A DNA stretch of 64,000 nucleotides from NCBI RefSeq assembly GCF_001584165.1, contig NZ_CP013233.1, positions 4,534,620-4,598,619 of the forward strand. The letters are read 5' to 3'. Every line of letters begins with the position of its first letter. The stretch's first letter is position 1. The notes under the pieces are model-generated. The model worked only from the letters and a program-made list of their open reading frames with translations, was not told the origin of the DNA and did no database searches. Source of the stretch: Collimonas arenae (GTDB lineage Bacteria > Pseudomonadota > Gammaproteobacteria > Burkholderiales > Burkholderiaceae_D). This document shows, piece by piece, positions 47,175 through 56,423 of this stretch. The translations under genes were made by a program, and so were the position numbers.

Positions 47175-47776
47175 ATCTTGCCGTCCCGCAGAAATGCTTC
47201 GAGCTGGTCGAAACGGTCGAAACCCCAAAACGATTCGCCGTCGGCAATCACGAAGGGCGAACCGAACACGCCGCGCGCCATCGCCAAATCAACCTCTGCC
47301 TTCAACTGGTTCTTGATCGGCAGGCTGTTGATGCCGTCGGTCAGGCCAGCAGTGTCGATGCCGGCATGATGGCCGATCTCCAGCAGGTGCATCGGCTCGC
47401 CGATGTTGATGCCATCGACAAAATACGCCTTGTAGATCTGCCTGGCGAACTTGATCGCCTTGTCCTCGCCTTGCTTGCCGCGCACCCACAGCACGGCACG
47501 CGCCGCAGCCTGGGTAGATATCGGAAAGGCGCCGGGACGTTTGTACGGAATGCCGTGAAAACGCGCGGTACGCTCGAAATCATGAAACGCGTAGTCGCCC
47601 TTGATTGGCACCTGTACCAACGGCATCGAGCCGGTGGTCTTGAATACCGGGCCGAGCAGGATCGGATGCCATTCGACATCGCGCTCGTACTTGGTCGCCA
47701 GTTCGTCGATACGGGTGGCCGCGAAATAGCCGTACGGAGAGGAAAAATCAAAGTAGAAGTCGATTGCTGCGGCCAT
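47171..47776 (-). CDS. 2-hydroxychromene-2-carboxylate isomerase-like, DsbA-fold protein
   Basis: Kappa-class GST/DsbA-fold isomerase of 201 residues, usually glutathione-dependent. The active-site region is FYFDFSSPYGYFAATRID, with the catalytic serine at S12 or S13 and no CxxC. GVFGSPFVIADGESFWGFDR near the C-terminus holds the cis-proline and the substrate loop. The family acts in naphthalene-type catabolism but is widespread with unknown substrates. It is coupled to the YchJ gene by overlap. A perfect palindrome (47814-47828) lies 38 bp upstream. Confidence 0.85.
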   Translation of the reverse strand: MAAAIDFYFDFSSPYGYFAATRIDELATKYERDVEWHPILLGPVFKTTGSMPLVQVPIKGDYAFHDFERTARFHGIPYKRPGAFPISTQAAARAVLWVRGKQGEDKAIKFARQIYKAYFVDGINIGEPMHLLEIGHHAGIDTAGLTDGINSLPIKNQLKAEVDLAMARGVFGSPFVIADGESFWGFDRFDQLEAFLRDGKI

Positions 47777-47813
47777 CTTTTTTACCTTGTATGAATGAAA
47801 GCCAATTGTTTAA

Positions 47814-47895
47814 TTCGCAACTTGCGAAATCAAATAGCAAAGATCAGCGGGAATCCGCGGAAACTCCGCGAAGTTTCCACCGACTCACGCTGATC
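47814..47895. promoter_or_regulatory. Palindrome and large hairpin between thiolase and isomerase genes
   Basis: TTCGCAACTTGCGAA (47814-47828) is a 7+1+7 palindrome just ahead of the isomerase start and may be an operator. Next to it, GATCAGCG (47842-47849) pairs with CGCTGATC (47888-47895) around an inner stem GGAAACT/AGTTTCC (47859-47878). On the minus strand this hairpin comes 62 bp after the thiolase stop and is followed by TTTGCT, so it may be a weak terminator. Confidence 0.45.
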
Positions 47896-47957
47896 CTTTT
47901 GATGCGTGCTGCTGCTTTGCTACGTAAGGCTAGCGGCCTGTGACAGCCAAATCAATA

Positions 47958-49154
47958 TCAAACCAGTTCGACGGCGATCGCAGTGCCTTCGCCACCACCG
48001 ATACACAGCGATGCCACACCGCGCTTGCCACCCTTGGCCTTCAACGCGCCGAGCAGAGTCACGATGATGCGGGCGCCGGAAGCGCCGATCGGGTGGCCGA
48101 GGGCGCAGGCGCCGCCATGGACGTTGATCTTGTCGTGCGGGATGTTGTGTTCCTTCATCGCTGCCATCGGCACTACCGCAAACGCTTCGTTGATTTCGAA
48201 CAGGTCGACGTCGCCGCTGGTCCAGCCGGTTTTCTTGTAGAGCTTTTCGATGGCGCCGACAGGTGCAGTCGTGAACCAGTCAGGTTCCTGCGAATGGCTG
48301 GCATGCGCGACGATGCGGGCAATCGGCGTGCAGCCGAGTTTCTTGGCGGTCGATTCACGCATCAACACCAGGGCGGCAGCGCCGTCGTTGATCGACGACG
48401 ACGAAGCGGCGGTAATGGTGCCGTCTTTCTTGAACGCCGCACGCAGCGACGGAATCTTGTCGATCTTGGCCTTTTGCGGGCCTTCGTCCTTGTCGATGAC
48501 GACCTCGCCGGCGCGGCTGGTGACTGTCACCGGGGCGATTTCCCATTTGAAGGAACCGTCAGCGGTAGCGGCTTGCGCGCGCTGTACCGAAGCAATCGCA
48601 AATGCATCCTGGTCGGCACGGCTGAAATGGTACTTGGCGGCGCAATCTTCACCGAAAGTACCCATCGAACGGCCGCCGCCGTTATCACCCTTGGAGTAGG
48701 CATCTTCCAGGCCGTCCAGCATCATGTGGTCGAGGATCGTACCGTGGCCGATGCGATAGCCGCCGCGCGCTTTCGGAATCAGGTAAGGCGCATTGGTCAT
48801 CGATTCCATGCCGCCCGCAACCACGACTTCATGGGTGCCTGCCAACAGACCGTCGAACGCAAACATGGTGGCCTGCATGGCCGAGCCGCATACCTTGGAA
48901 ATGGTTGCCGCATTGGTGCCGACCGGCAAACCAGCCTTGATCGTTGCCTGGCGCGCCGGAGCCTGGCCCTGACCGGCTTGCAGCACATTGCCGAACAACA
49001 CTGCGTCCACCTGCTCCGGTTTCAGGCCGGCGCGCTCGACCGCAGCCTTGATCGCCACTGCGCCCAGATCACTGGCATTCAGCGCCGAAAAATCACCTTG
49101 AAACGCCCCCATTGGAGTACGGGCTGCACCGACGATAACGATTGGGTCATTCAT
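47958..49154 (-). CDS. Acetyl-CoA acetyltransferase (thiolase)
   Basis: Thiolase II that splits acetoacetyl-CoA to two acetyl-CoA or runs in reverse. The nucleophilic cysteine is C89 in ISKVCGSAMQA. The second active-site cysteine is in SLCIGGGEGTA and the histidines are in NEAFAVVPM-flanked and HGGACALGHPIGASGARI segments. The 398-residue length is standard. In this setting it would process acetoacetate-derived acetoacetyl-CoA from leucine, but PHB synthesis (phaA-like) is an alternative. Confidence 0.9.
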   Translation of the reverse strand: MNDPIVIVGAARTPMGAFQGDFSALNASDLGAVAIKAAVERAGLKPEQVDAVLFGNVLQAGQGQAPARQATIKAGLPVGTNAATISKVCGSAMQATMFAFDGLLAGTHEVVVAGGMESMTNAPYLIPKARGGYRIGHGTILDHMMLDGLEDAYSKGDNGGGRSMGTFGEDCAAKYHFSRADQDAFAIASVQRAQAATADGSFKWEIAPVTVTSRAGEVVIDKDEGPQKAKIDKIPSLRAAFKKDGTITAASSSSINDGAAALVLMRESTAKKLGCTPIARIVAHASHSQEPDWFTTAPVGAIEKLYKKTGWTSGDVDLFEINEAFAVVPMAAMKEHNIPHDKINVHGGACALGHPIGASGARIIVTLLGALKAKGGKRGVASLCIGGGEGTAIAVELV

Positions 49155-49390
49155 GTTGCTTCTCCAGATTACGACAACTTGTAAGCTGCCCGGGAATTGC
49201 TCACGGCTGGCGACTATGTCGCATGTGACGGTTCTCGGAGCGTCTTTGCTGCCTGGTTGGTTAAAAATAAAACTGCTGCGCTAAATGATGAATTCAGTTG
49301 CTGCCAATGCTTATTTACTGCGATTGTCCTGCTTGTGTTTCACATTTCCGGATTACATGCATTACCTGGGGTCATCCGGAAAAATAGCAA

Positions 49391-51174
49391 TCAGCCGGTT
49401 TTGCCGGTTTCCATGTAGGTAAAACGACATTCTTGCGGGTAAGGAAAAACGTCGTCGAAGTGCCCCTCCAGGATGTGTTGCTTGCGTTGCTGCCAATATT
49501 GCTGGGTTAACAAGTCTGCGTGATGCTTGATAAAGTATTTCTTTACGTTCTGGTTGCCGAGCAAAAACACGCCGAACTGTTCCGGAAAAACATCGTTCCT
49601 GGCAACCGGATACCAAGGCTCGGCGGCCATTTCATCTTCCTCGTTGCGCGGCTGCGGGATCGTGCGGAAATTGCAGTCTGTGATGTATTCAATCTCATCA
49701 TAGTCGTAAAACACGACCCGATTGTGACGCGTGACCCCAAAATTTTTGTACAACATGTCGCCAGGAAAGATATTCGCCGCGACCAATTCCTTGATAGCGT
49801 TACCGTACTCGGCCACCCCATGTTCCAGCGCCGCCTGGTCGTTGTTCTTCTCGGCGTTGCCCAGGTAGATATTCAACGGCACCATGCGGCGCTCGATGTA
49901 CAGGTGCTTGATGATGACTTCGTCGCCCTCTTCTTCAACCACCGACGGCGCCACCTGCTTTAGTTCGGCCAGCAGCTCATCGGCAAAACGGGCGCGCGGG
50001 AAGGCGACGCTCGAATATTCGAGCGTATCGGCCATGCGGCCGACGCGGTCGTGGTGCTTGACCAACAGGTACTTTTCCTTGACCAGCGCCTTGGTGGTTT
50101 CCTTCGGCGCCGGGAAATAATCCTTGATGACCTTGAACACATACGGGAACGACGGCAGCGCAAACACCACCATCACCAACCCGCGGATCCCGGCGCGATT
50201 TCAAAACGGTCTGATGAATGCCGCAAATGGCGCAGGAAATCGCGATAGAACAATGCCTTGCCGAGCTTCTGCAAACCCAGGATCGTATAGATTTCACTGC
50301 GCGGCTTGTTCGGCAGCAGGGTGCGCAGGAACTGCACATAGGCCGACGGCACTTCCATGTCGACCATGAAATAGGCGCGCGTGAAAGAAAACAGGATGGC
50401 CAATATCTTGTTGTCGAACAGCACGGCGTCCAGCACCAACTTGCCGTCGCGGTCATGCAGGATCGGCACTACGAACGGATATTCGCGCGAACCGTTGATC
50501 ATCTTGCCGACGACATAGGCGCCTTTGTTGCGGTAAAACAGGTTCGACAGCACCTGGATCTGGTGATTCGGCTCCGGCGGGATGTCGCCGAACGATGCCC
50601 TGATACGCTCCTCGGCCAGCCCGATATCGCGATCCAGATCGGCAAACGGCCGCTGCAGCTGGAAATTGGTAATCAGCCGCTTCAGCGTGTAATGCATGCC
50701 ATCCTTCTGCGGGTAGTAGACCCGGTAGGTCGGCAGCGCTTCATCGGTGTCGATGTATTCGGTCGACACTGCCGGCCGCACGAAGATGAAATCGTTATGA
50801 AAATAGGTGCGGTGCAGGATATTGCAGCAGACTGAGTTGAAGAACGTTTCGGCCAGTTCCGGCTGTTTGTGATCGGTTAACATGCCGATGTAATGCAGCT
50901 TTACTTCGCGCCATACCTCGTCGGTCAGGTCGTTCTGGTCGTATTCGTCTTCCAGTGCGTTCACGCATTCGTGTACCCGTGCGTCGTAAAAATCGATCCG
51001 TTCGCGCGCGGCAAGCTGCGCGGTCTTCCAGTCGGCCTCCTCAAAATGCTGCTTGGCGAGTCGGCTGGCTTCGCGGAACAGGCGGTAATGCTTGTCGAAG
51101 CCGTCCAAGATCATGCGCGCAGTATCGAAAGCGATCTGCGACGACAATAATTTTGGAAAGCTTGCAGACGTCAT
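49391..51174 (-). CDS. aceK: Isocitrate dehydrogenase kinase/phosphatase (frameshift)
   Basis: Bifunctional enzyme that phosphorylates or dephosphorylates isocitrate dehydrogenase to direct isocitrate into the glyoxylate shunt during growth on acetate-yielding substrates. N-terminal regulatory and C-terminal kinase domains are present: [51 protein letters not shown] with catalytic residues, and FPYPQECRF. The frame breaks at 50189-50191: IAPGSAGW should be [21 protein letters not shown], restored by one more C (plus strand). The repaired protein is 594 residues. Its start overlaps the stop of the dehydratase gene (TGATG). Proximity to leucine genes fits, since leucine yields acetyl-CoA. Confidence 0.92.
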
Positions 51175-52115
51175 CACAGCGAAAAGCGCTCCTTCCAGCC
51201 AGCCAAGGCAGCAAGGCTGACGCCGATGCCGCCGCACACCACGATCAACGGCCGCTTGTAAGGCATCAGTTCGGGCAGCCGTTGATAAGCGACGGCCAGT
51301 GCGGCGCCGCAAGCCGGTTCAACCAGGATCCGCATCTGATCGGCAAACGCCAGGCAAGCACTGACCGCCTGGGCATCGCTGACGGTAACGTTGTGGACCT
51401 TGTGCTGTTTGGTCCAGGCAAAAGATTGCGCAGAAACCCGCTTGGCCGCCAGGCTGTTGGCTATCGTATTGATCGCCGACAGCGTCACCAGTTCGTCAGC
51501 ACTCACTGCGGCAGATAGCGAGGCTGCACCTTCTGTCTCCACTGCAATCAAGGGAATGTGCGCCAGATTGTTGCGATGCAGGCCAGTCAATACGCCGTTC
51601 ATCAGGCCACCGCCGCCGACCGCACAGATGACAACATCGAAATCGATCCCGAGTTGCTTTGCTTGCAATACCGCTTCATCGATCAGGGTGGCGTTGCCGT
51701 CCCAGATATCATGGTGATCGAATGGTGGAATGTAGATGCTGCCGGGCTGTTCACACAGGCGCAAAGCATACTGGTTGGCTTCATCCCACAAGGCGCCGTG
51801 GACGATCACCTCGGCGCCGATGTCACGGATGCGCTGGCACACTTCGGCGGAGGTAGTTTCCGGCACCACGATGGTGGTTTTGGTGCCTAGCGCCGCGCCG
51901 GCAACCGCCGCCGCAAAGCCGGCGTTGCCGCCCGACGGACACACCAGATGGCTGGCGCCGCCGGCCACTGCGCGCTGGCATAACAGACCAATCCCGCGCA
52001 GCTTGAAGGAGCCGGACGGCTGGGTGTTTTCCATCTTCAGCAAAACTTGCTTGTCGAGAGCGACCGAAAGTTGCGGATGCTGCAGTAATGCGGTGTGGAT
52101 GTGCAGTGAAGTCAT
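51174..52115 (-). CDS. PLP-dependent serine/threonine dehydratase
   Basis: Fold-type II PLP enzyme resembling eukaryotic-type L-serine/L-threonine ammonia-lyases. The Schiff-base lysine is in [13 protein letters not shown] near residue 38, the cofactor asparagine loop is [14 protein letters not shown], the phosphate cup [12 protein letters not shown] near 170 and the C-terminal serine region [13 protein letters not shown]. Length 313 fits the catalytic domain without a regulatory ACT domain. It is coupled to aceK by a TGATG overlap; why these two are paired is unclear. Confidence 0.85.
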   Translation of the reverse strand: MTSLHIHTALLQHPQLSVALDKQVLLKMENTQPSGSFKLRGIGLLCQRAVAGGASHLVCPSGGNAGFAAAVAGAALGTKTTIVVPETTSAEVCQRIRDIGAEVIVHGALWDEANQYALRLCEQPGSIYIPPFDHHDIWDGNATLIDEAVLQAKQLGIDFDVVICAVGGGGLMNGVLTGLHRNNLAHIPLIAVETEGAASLSAAVSADELVTLSAINTIANSLAAKRVSAQSFAWTKQHKVHNVTVSDAQAVSACLAFADQMRILVEPACGAALAVAYQRLPELMPYKRPLIVVCGGIGVSLAALAGWKERFSL

Positions 52116-52256
52116 GTTCTTGCCGCTGTTGTCTGTTTTTCAATTATGCCAAAAATTCACTGCGGCCAGCGAACCGGCCAGGCAATTATTTCCTGGCCGG
52201 CTGGCGGCCACGCATTTTGGCGGGTCGCCCCGATGCTTTGCGCTGACCGTTGGCGC

Positions 52257-53439
52257 TTAGCGCGTTTCCGCGAACAGTTCGCGGCCGATCAACATGCGGC
52301 GAATTTCGCTGGTGCCAGCGCCGATTTCATACAACTTGGCGTCGCGCCACAAACGTCCCACCGGATATTCATTGATGTAACCGTTGCCGCCCAACGCCTG
52401 GATCGCTTCGCCCGCCATCCAGGTGGCTTTTCTGCCGAATACAGAATCGCGCTGGCAGCATCCTTGCGCAAGGCCCGTGCGGCTTCCGGCGTCTTGGCGC
52501 GGTCGCAGGCCTGGCCGACGGCATAGACATAGGCCTTGCAAGCCATCATGGTCGAATACATATCGGCCAATTTGCCCTGCATCAGCTGGAATTCGCCGAT
52601 CGGCTGGCCGAACTGCTTGCGGTCATGCACATACGGCACCACCACATCCATGCACGCCTGCATGATGCCAAGCGGACCGCCGGACAGCACGCTGCGCTCA
52701 TAATCAAGGCCGGACATCAGCACGTTGACGCCCTGGCCCAGTCCGCCCAGCACGTTTTCGGCCGGTACTTCGCAATCCTGGAATACCAGTTCGCCGGTGT
52801 GCGAACCGCGCATGCCGAGCTTGTCCAGCTTTTGTGCAACGCTGAAACCCTTGAAATTCTTTTCGATCAGGAACGCGGTCATGCCACGCGCGCCGGCTTC
52901 GATGTCGTTCTTGGCGTAGACCACCAGCACATCGGCGTCCGGGCCGTTGGTGATCCACATTTTTGTGCCGTTGAGCACCCAACGGTCGCCCTTCCATTCG
53001 GCGCGCAGCTTCATGCTGACCACATCGGAACCGGCATTCGGCTCGGACATCGCCAACGCGCCGATGTGGTCGCCGGAAATCAGTTTCGGCAGGTACTTGG
53101 CTTTTTGCTCGGCAGTGCCGTTGCGTTTGATTTGGTTGACGCACAGGTTGGAATGGGCGCCGTACGACAAACCGACCGAAGCCGAGGCGCGCGAGATTTC
53201 TTCCATCGCGACAATGTGCGCCAGATAACCCATGCCGCTGCCGCCATATTGTTCTTCTGCGGTGATGCCGAGCAGGCCGAGGTCGCCCATTTTTTCCACA
53301 AATCCATCGGAAACTGGTCATTGCGGTCAATTTCGGCTGCCCGTGGTGTGATTTCTGCAGCCGCAAACTCCTGGATCGCGCTACGCAGGGCCTCGATATC
53401 CTCGCCGTGGTCGAAGGTCAGGCCTGGTAAGTGAATCAT
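52257..53439 (-). CDS. liuA: Isovaleryl-CoA dehydrogenase (two frameshifts)
   Basis: FAD enzyme that oxidises isovaleryl-CoA to 3-methylcrotonyl-CoA, the first dedicated step of leucine degradation, passing electrons to ETF. Typical segments are [71 protein letters not shown] and [20 protein letters not shown]. Breaks lie in the T-runs at 53290-53295 (DLWKKW should be [13 protein letters not shown]) and 52428-52431 (AEKPPGW should be [10 protein letters not shown]). Repaired length is 394. It follows liuR on the same strand. Confidence 0.93.
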
Positions 53440-53555
53440 GTTGTCTCCTCTTTTTTATCTATATTGCGGGACAGGGCCTTGCCTTGTCGCCAACTGATTG
53501 AATCAAATAAAACGATTAATTATCAAGAAACTATTGAATGCCCCGACGCAGCCCT

Positions 53556-53975
53556 TCAGTCCTTTTGTCCGGCAACCGCAGCGTGATCACTCAACTGCCC
53601 GCTGCTCAACAGACGCCGGCATTCTTCCTCGTGCGCGCTGATCTCAGCCAGGGTCACCTCGATATCTTCGCGCTGCTGTTCCAGATGCTCGCGATGACGT
53701 GCCAGCACTTCCAGGAACAGCTCCAGCTGCGGCGCCGAATCCTTGGGCGTGTCATACATGTCGACCAGGCTCTTGATCTCCGACAGCGTCAGCCCCAGCC
53801 GCTTGCCGCGCAAGGTCAGCTTCAGGCGGGTGCGCTCGCGCGCCGCATACACCCGGTTGCGGCCGCCGGCGCCATCGCGTTTCGGACTCAGCAAACCCTG
53901 GTCCTCATAGAAGCGGATCGCCCTCGGGGTAATGTCAAATTCACGCGATAGTTCGGTGATGGTGTAGGTCGGCAT
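53556..53975 (-). CDS. liuR: LiuR-type MerR-family regulator
   Basis: MerR-family transcription factor expected to control leucine and isovalerate degradation genes. The N-terminal helix-turn-helix is TYTITELSREFDITPRAIRF, with the wing LSPKRDGAGGRNRVYAARER; a long C-terminal coiled coil carries LEVLARHREHLEQQREDIEV. I use the ATG at 53975 (139 residues) rather than 54020. A LiuR-like palindrome lies 52 bp upstream, and liuA follows on the same strand, so autoregulation of a liuR-liuA transcript is likely. Confidence 0.9.
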   Translation of the reverse strand: MPTYTITELSREFDITPRAIRFYEDQGLLSPKRDGAGGRNRVYAARERTRLKLTLRGKRLGLTLSEIKSLVDMYDTPKDSAPQLELFLEVLARHREHLEQQREDIEVTLAEISAHEEECRRLLSSGQLSDHAAVAGQKD

Positions 53976-54026
53976 GGTCAAGTTGGCATCAGGGAACAGG
54001 AAATTCTGGTTTAGGTACAATGGCAG

Positions 54027-54041
54027 TTAACGTTAACGTAA
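54027..54041. promoter_or_regulatory. Probable LiuR operator
   Basis: TTAACGTTAACGTAA contains the 10-bp perfect palindrome ACGTTAACGT (54030-54039), consistent with ACGT-type inverted repeats described for LiuR. It lies between liuR (minus) and the divergent MBL gene (plus), in likely promoter DNA. I found no equally good site upstream of liuA, MCC beta or the P450 gene. Confidence 0.55.
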
Positions 54042-54161
54042 AGCACATTGTAGGCGCGCCGGCCGAAAATGAAAACACCGAAAAACTACTAGCCTACGGT
54101 TTAGCGGCGACAATACGCAGTGCCAGTCCGCAAGTCATTGATAACAAAAAGGAAATCCCAG

Positions 54162-55228
54162 ATGAATGCTCTCGAAGCCCAACTCAGCTATGCGTTTGGC
54201 GATACCCTTCCGGCCGCCGGCGCCACGCTCGAAGTCGCGCCCGGTGTGTACTGGCTGCGCATGGGCTTGCCGTTTGCGCTTGATCACATCAACCTGTGGC
54301 TACTGGAGGACAGTATCGAAACCGCAGCCGGCGTCCAGCACGGCTGGACCATCGTCGATTGCGGCATTGCCAACGATGCGACACGCGCGGCCTGGGAGAG
54401 CATTTTCGACACTCAGCTGCGCGGCTTGCCGATATTGCGGGTGCTGGTCACGCATTGCCACCCGGATCACGTCGGCTTGGCCGATTGGCTGTGCACGCGC
54501 TGGCAGGCACCATTGTGGATGAGCGCCGGTGATTATCTGTCGGCGCGCATCATGTCGGCCGCACTGCCCGGCGCTGACGGCAGCGCAGCGTTGCCGCATT
54601 TCCAGCGGCACGGCATGCACGATCCGGAGGTCGTCGCCAAAGTTGCCCAACGCAAGTCTTACTATCCGTCGATGGTGCCGGCGGTGCCGCTGGCCTACCA
54701 TCGCCTGGCCGATCGGCAGGACGTTCGCATCGGCAGCCACCAATGGCGCGTAATCACCGGCTTCGGTCATGCGCCGGAGCATGTGGCGCTGTATTGCGAC
54801 GACCTGCATCTTTTGATTTCGGGCGATATGGTGTTGCCGCGGATTTCCACCAATGTCTCGGTGTTCGCGATCGAGCCGGAATCCAATCCGGTCCAGCAGT
54901 ATATGGATTCATTGGAAAAATATCGCGAGCTGCCGACCGATACGCTGGTGCTGCCGTCGCACGGCAAGCCATTCCGCGGTTTGCAGATACGCATCGATCA
55001 GTTGCAGCAGCATCACCGCGAACGGCTGGCAGAAGTAATGAAAGCCTGCGCGGAGGCGCCGCAATCGGCCAGCGACATCGTACCGATCATGTTCCGCCGC
55101 CCGCTCGATGCGCATCAAATGACGTTCGCGCTGGGCGAGGCGTTGGCGCATTTGCACAAGCTATGGTTTGACGGCACCCTAACCGCCGCCTGGATGCCGA
55201 TCAGGTCTACCGTTTCAGCGCAACCTGA
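54162..55228 (+). CDS. MBL-fold metallo-hydrolase (frameshift at C-terminus)
   Basis: Metallo-beta-lactamase-fold hydrolase with metal motif VTHCHPDHVGL near residue 100, TGFGHAPEHVALY near 205, SGDMVLPRIS near 225 and LPSHGKPF near 267. The extended C-terminal helical domain (VPIMFRRPLDAHQMTFALGE) is typical of a family found beside fatty-acid or branched-chain catabolic genes. The frame breaks at 55183-55184: one more C turns LTAAWMPIRS into LTRRLDADQVYRF and ends at 55228, giving about 355 residues. Otherwise the frame runs into the adjacent repeat. It is divergent from liuR across the operator. Confidence 0.83.
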
Positions 55229-55240
55229 TACGAACGTAGG

Positions 55241-55259
55241 GTGGGCACATCGTGCCCAC
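55241..55259. repeat. Short GTGGGCA hairpin repeat, copy 2
   Basis: GTGGGCACATCGTGCCCAC, an 8-bp stem with a 3-base loop, lies 12 bp after the repaired stop codon of the MBL gene. It is related to 5910-5928 and 55771-55789. Confidence 0.6.
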
Positions 55260-55311
55260 GCGGCATCGCGATCGTGGGATCAAATGTTCGTAGCGCTTCC
55301 TCAAAACCGAC

Positions 55312-55760
55312 GAATGCAACGGCATGCACTCCGTAGTCCGTTAAATGGGGTCAGAGCTGCGCGGGAAGTGTAATTTTCGCAAAAAGCCGCGAAAAAAACT
55401 CCGACCCCATTTAACTGCGATGGGTTGGTTTTGACGTTGCTGTTGGTCTTGACGCTGCTTTTGAATTGGCTGTTGCCGTTGCTTTTGACTTTTCGCATGC
55501 TGACGTTGCCAAATGGGGCGGGTGACAGTCGGGAATGATGGGACACATGTTTGAGCGCAGCGAGTTTGTGTCCCATCCGACTGGCGCACGGCTCATTTGG
55601 GAACCCGCCGTAGGCGGGCAACGGCTGTGCGATCGCCTTCTTTTGGTTACTTTTTTTGCGCCCGGCTAGGGGGCGAAGCAAGAAAAGTGACTAGCTGCCG
55701 GGCTACCCCCGGCTAGCTTCCACGGAGTAGTAACCGCATTAGGTAACGACGAAACGACCT
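55312..55760. repeat. Composite dispersed repeat, copy at 55 kb
   Basis: Same order as 2175-2530. The hairpin is at 55340-55415, with an extra 12 bases (CTGCGCGGGAAG) in its left arm. The 18-bp tandem tract at 55424-55505 is longer than in copy 1. The core has GATGGGACACA (55537-55547) with TGTGTCCCATC (55567-55577), and CCCGCC/GGCGGG (55604-55618) with loop GTA instead of AAC. A further stretch of about 46 bp lies between two copies of CCCGGCTAG, where copy 1 keeps only one. GTGGGCA hairpins flank the element on both sides. No gene is supported in 55229-55796. Confidence 0.75.
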
Positions 55761-55770
55761 AAACTACGCG

Positions 55771-55789
55771 GTGGGCACGAACTGCCCAC
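55771..55789. repeat. Short GTGGGCA hairpin repeat, copy 3
   Basis: GTGGGCACGAACTGCCCAC, with a 7-bp stem, ends 8 bp before the stop of the LysE-type gene. Confidence 0.55.
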
Positions 55790-55796
55790 TCTAAAA

Positions 55797-56420
55797 CTAC
55801 TTCTGTATCGCCGCCACAATCATAGCCACTCCCAACATCAAACTCCCAGCAACCCGATCCGTAATCCTGGCAAAACTCGGACGCGTCGCTACTGTTTGCA
55901 TTTTCCCCGCCAGCACCGCATAACCAAGCAGGATAAAAAATTCCGGAATGATCGAACCAGCCGCCAGCCAGACCATTTGCAACGACACATTGCCGGCCGG
56001 GTTGACGAATTGCGGCAAGATCGCGATGAAGAAAATCAGGGCCTTGGGATTGGCCAGTTGCAGAGTCAGGCCGCTCAGCCAGATTTTCCAGCCGGAAGCG
56101 TTCTTGTTGTTTAGCTGCGACGCCGTAATCGGCGAGGGACGGCCGAATATCGCCGACAAGCCGAGATACGCCAGGTAAGCCACGCCCAGCCACTTCACCA
56201 CCGTGAACAAGGTATGAGAAGCGACGATCAACGCCCCCAGGCCAGTCGCCGAGATGGCGAAATAGATGGCATTCGCGGCAAGGATGCCGAGAATTGCGAA
56301 TAGCGATTTTTTCCAGCCGCGTGTAATCCCGTAGGCGACTACCAGCATCACCGCCGGACCAGGCGATAACGAGAGCGCGAATTCGGTGAGCACGAACAAA
56401 AAGAAAGAATGAAAATCCAT
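55797..56420 (-). CDS. LysE/RhtB-family amino-acid exporter
   Basis: Inner-membrane exporter with about six helices in 207 residues. The N-terminal motif FALSLSPGPAVMLVVAYGITRG is the LysE/RhtB signature, followed by ILGILAANAIYFAISATGLG and the conserved LQLANPKALIFFIAILPQF. The family exports lysine, homoserine, threonine or related compounds; the substrate is unknown here. The SDR gene upstream ends only 3 bp before this ATG, so the two are co-transcribed. Confidence 0.9.
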   Translation of the reverse strand: MDFHSFFLFVLTEFALSLSPGPAVMLVVAYGITRGWKKSLFAILGILAANAIYFAISATGLGALIVASHTLFTVVKWLGVAYLAYLGLSAIFGRPSPITASQLNNKNASGWKIWLSGLTLQLANPKALIFFIAILPQFVNPAGNVSLQMVWLAAGSIIPEFFILLGYAVLAGKMQTVATRPSFARITDRVAGSLMLGVAMIVAAIQK

Positions 56421-56423
56421 AGA

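Noticed and set aside
47958..49154. Naming the thiolase phaA
   Set aside because: No phaB, phaC or phaR is adjacent. Leucine catabolism explains its place at least as well.
54120..55373. A 417-residue form of the MBL hydrolase
   Set aside because: The extra C-terminal residues read into the GTGGGCA hairpin and the dispersed repeat. One added base restores the normal family ending at 55228.
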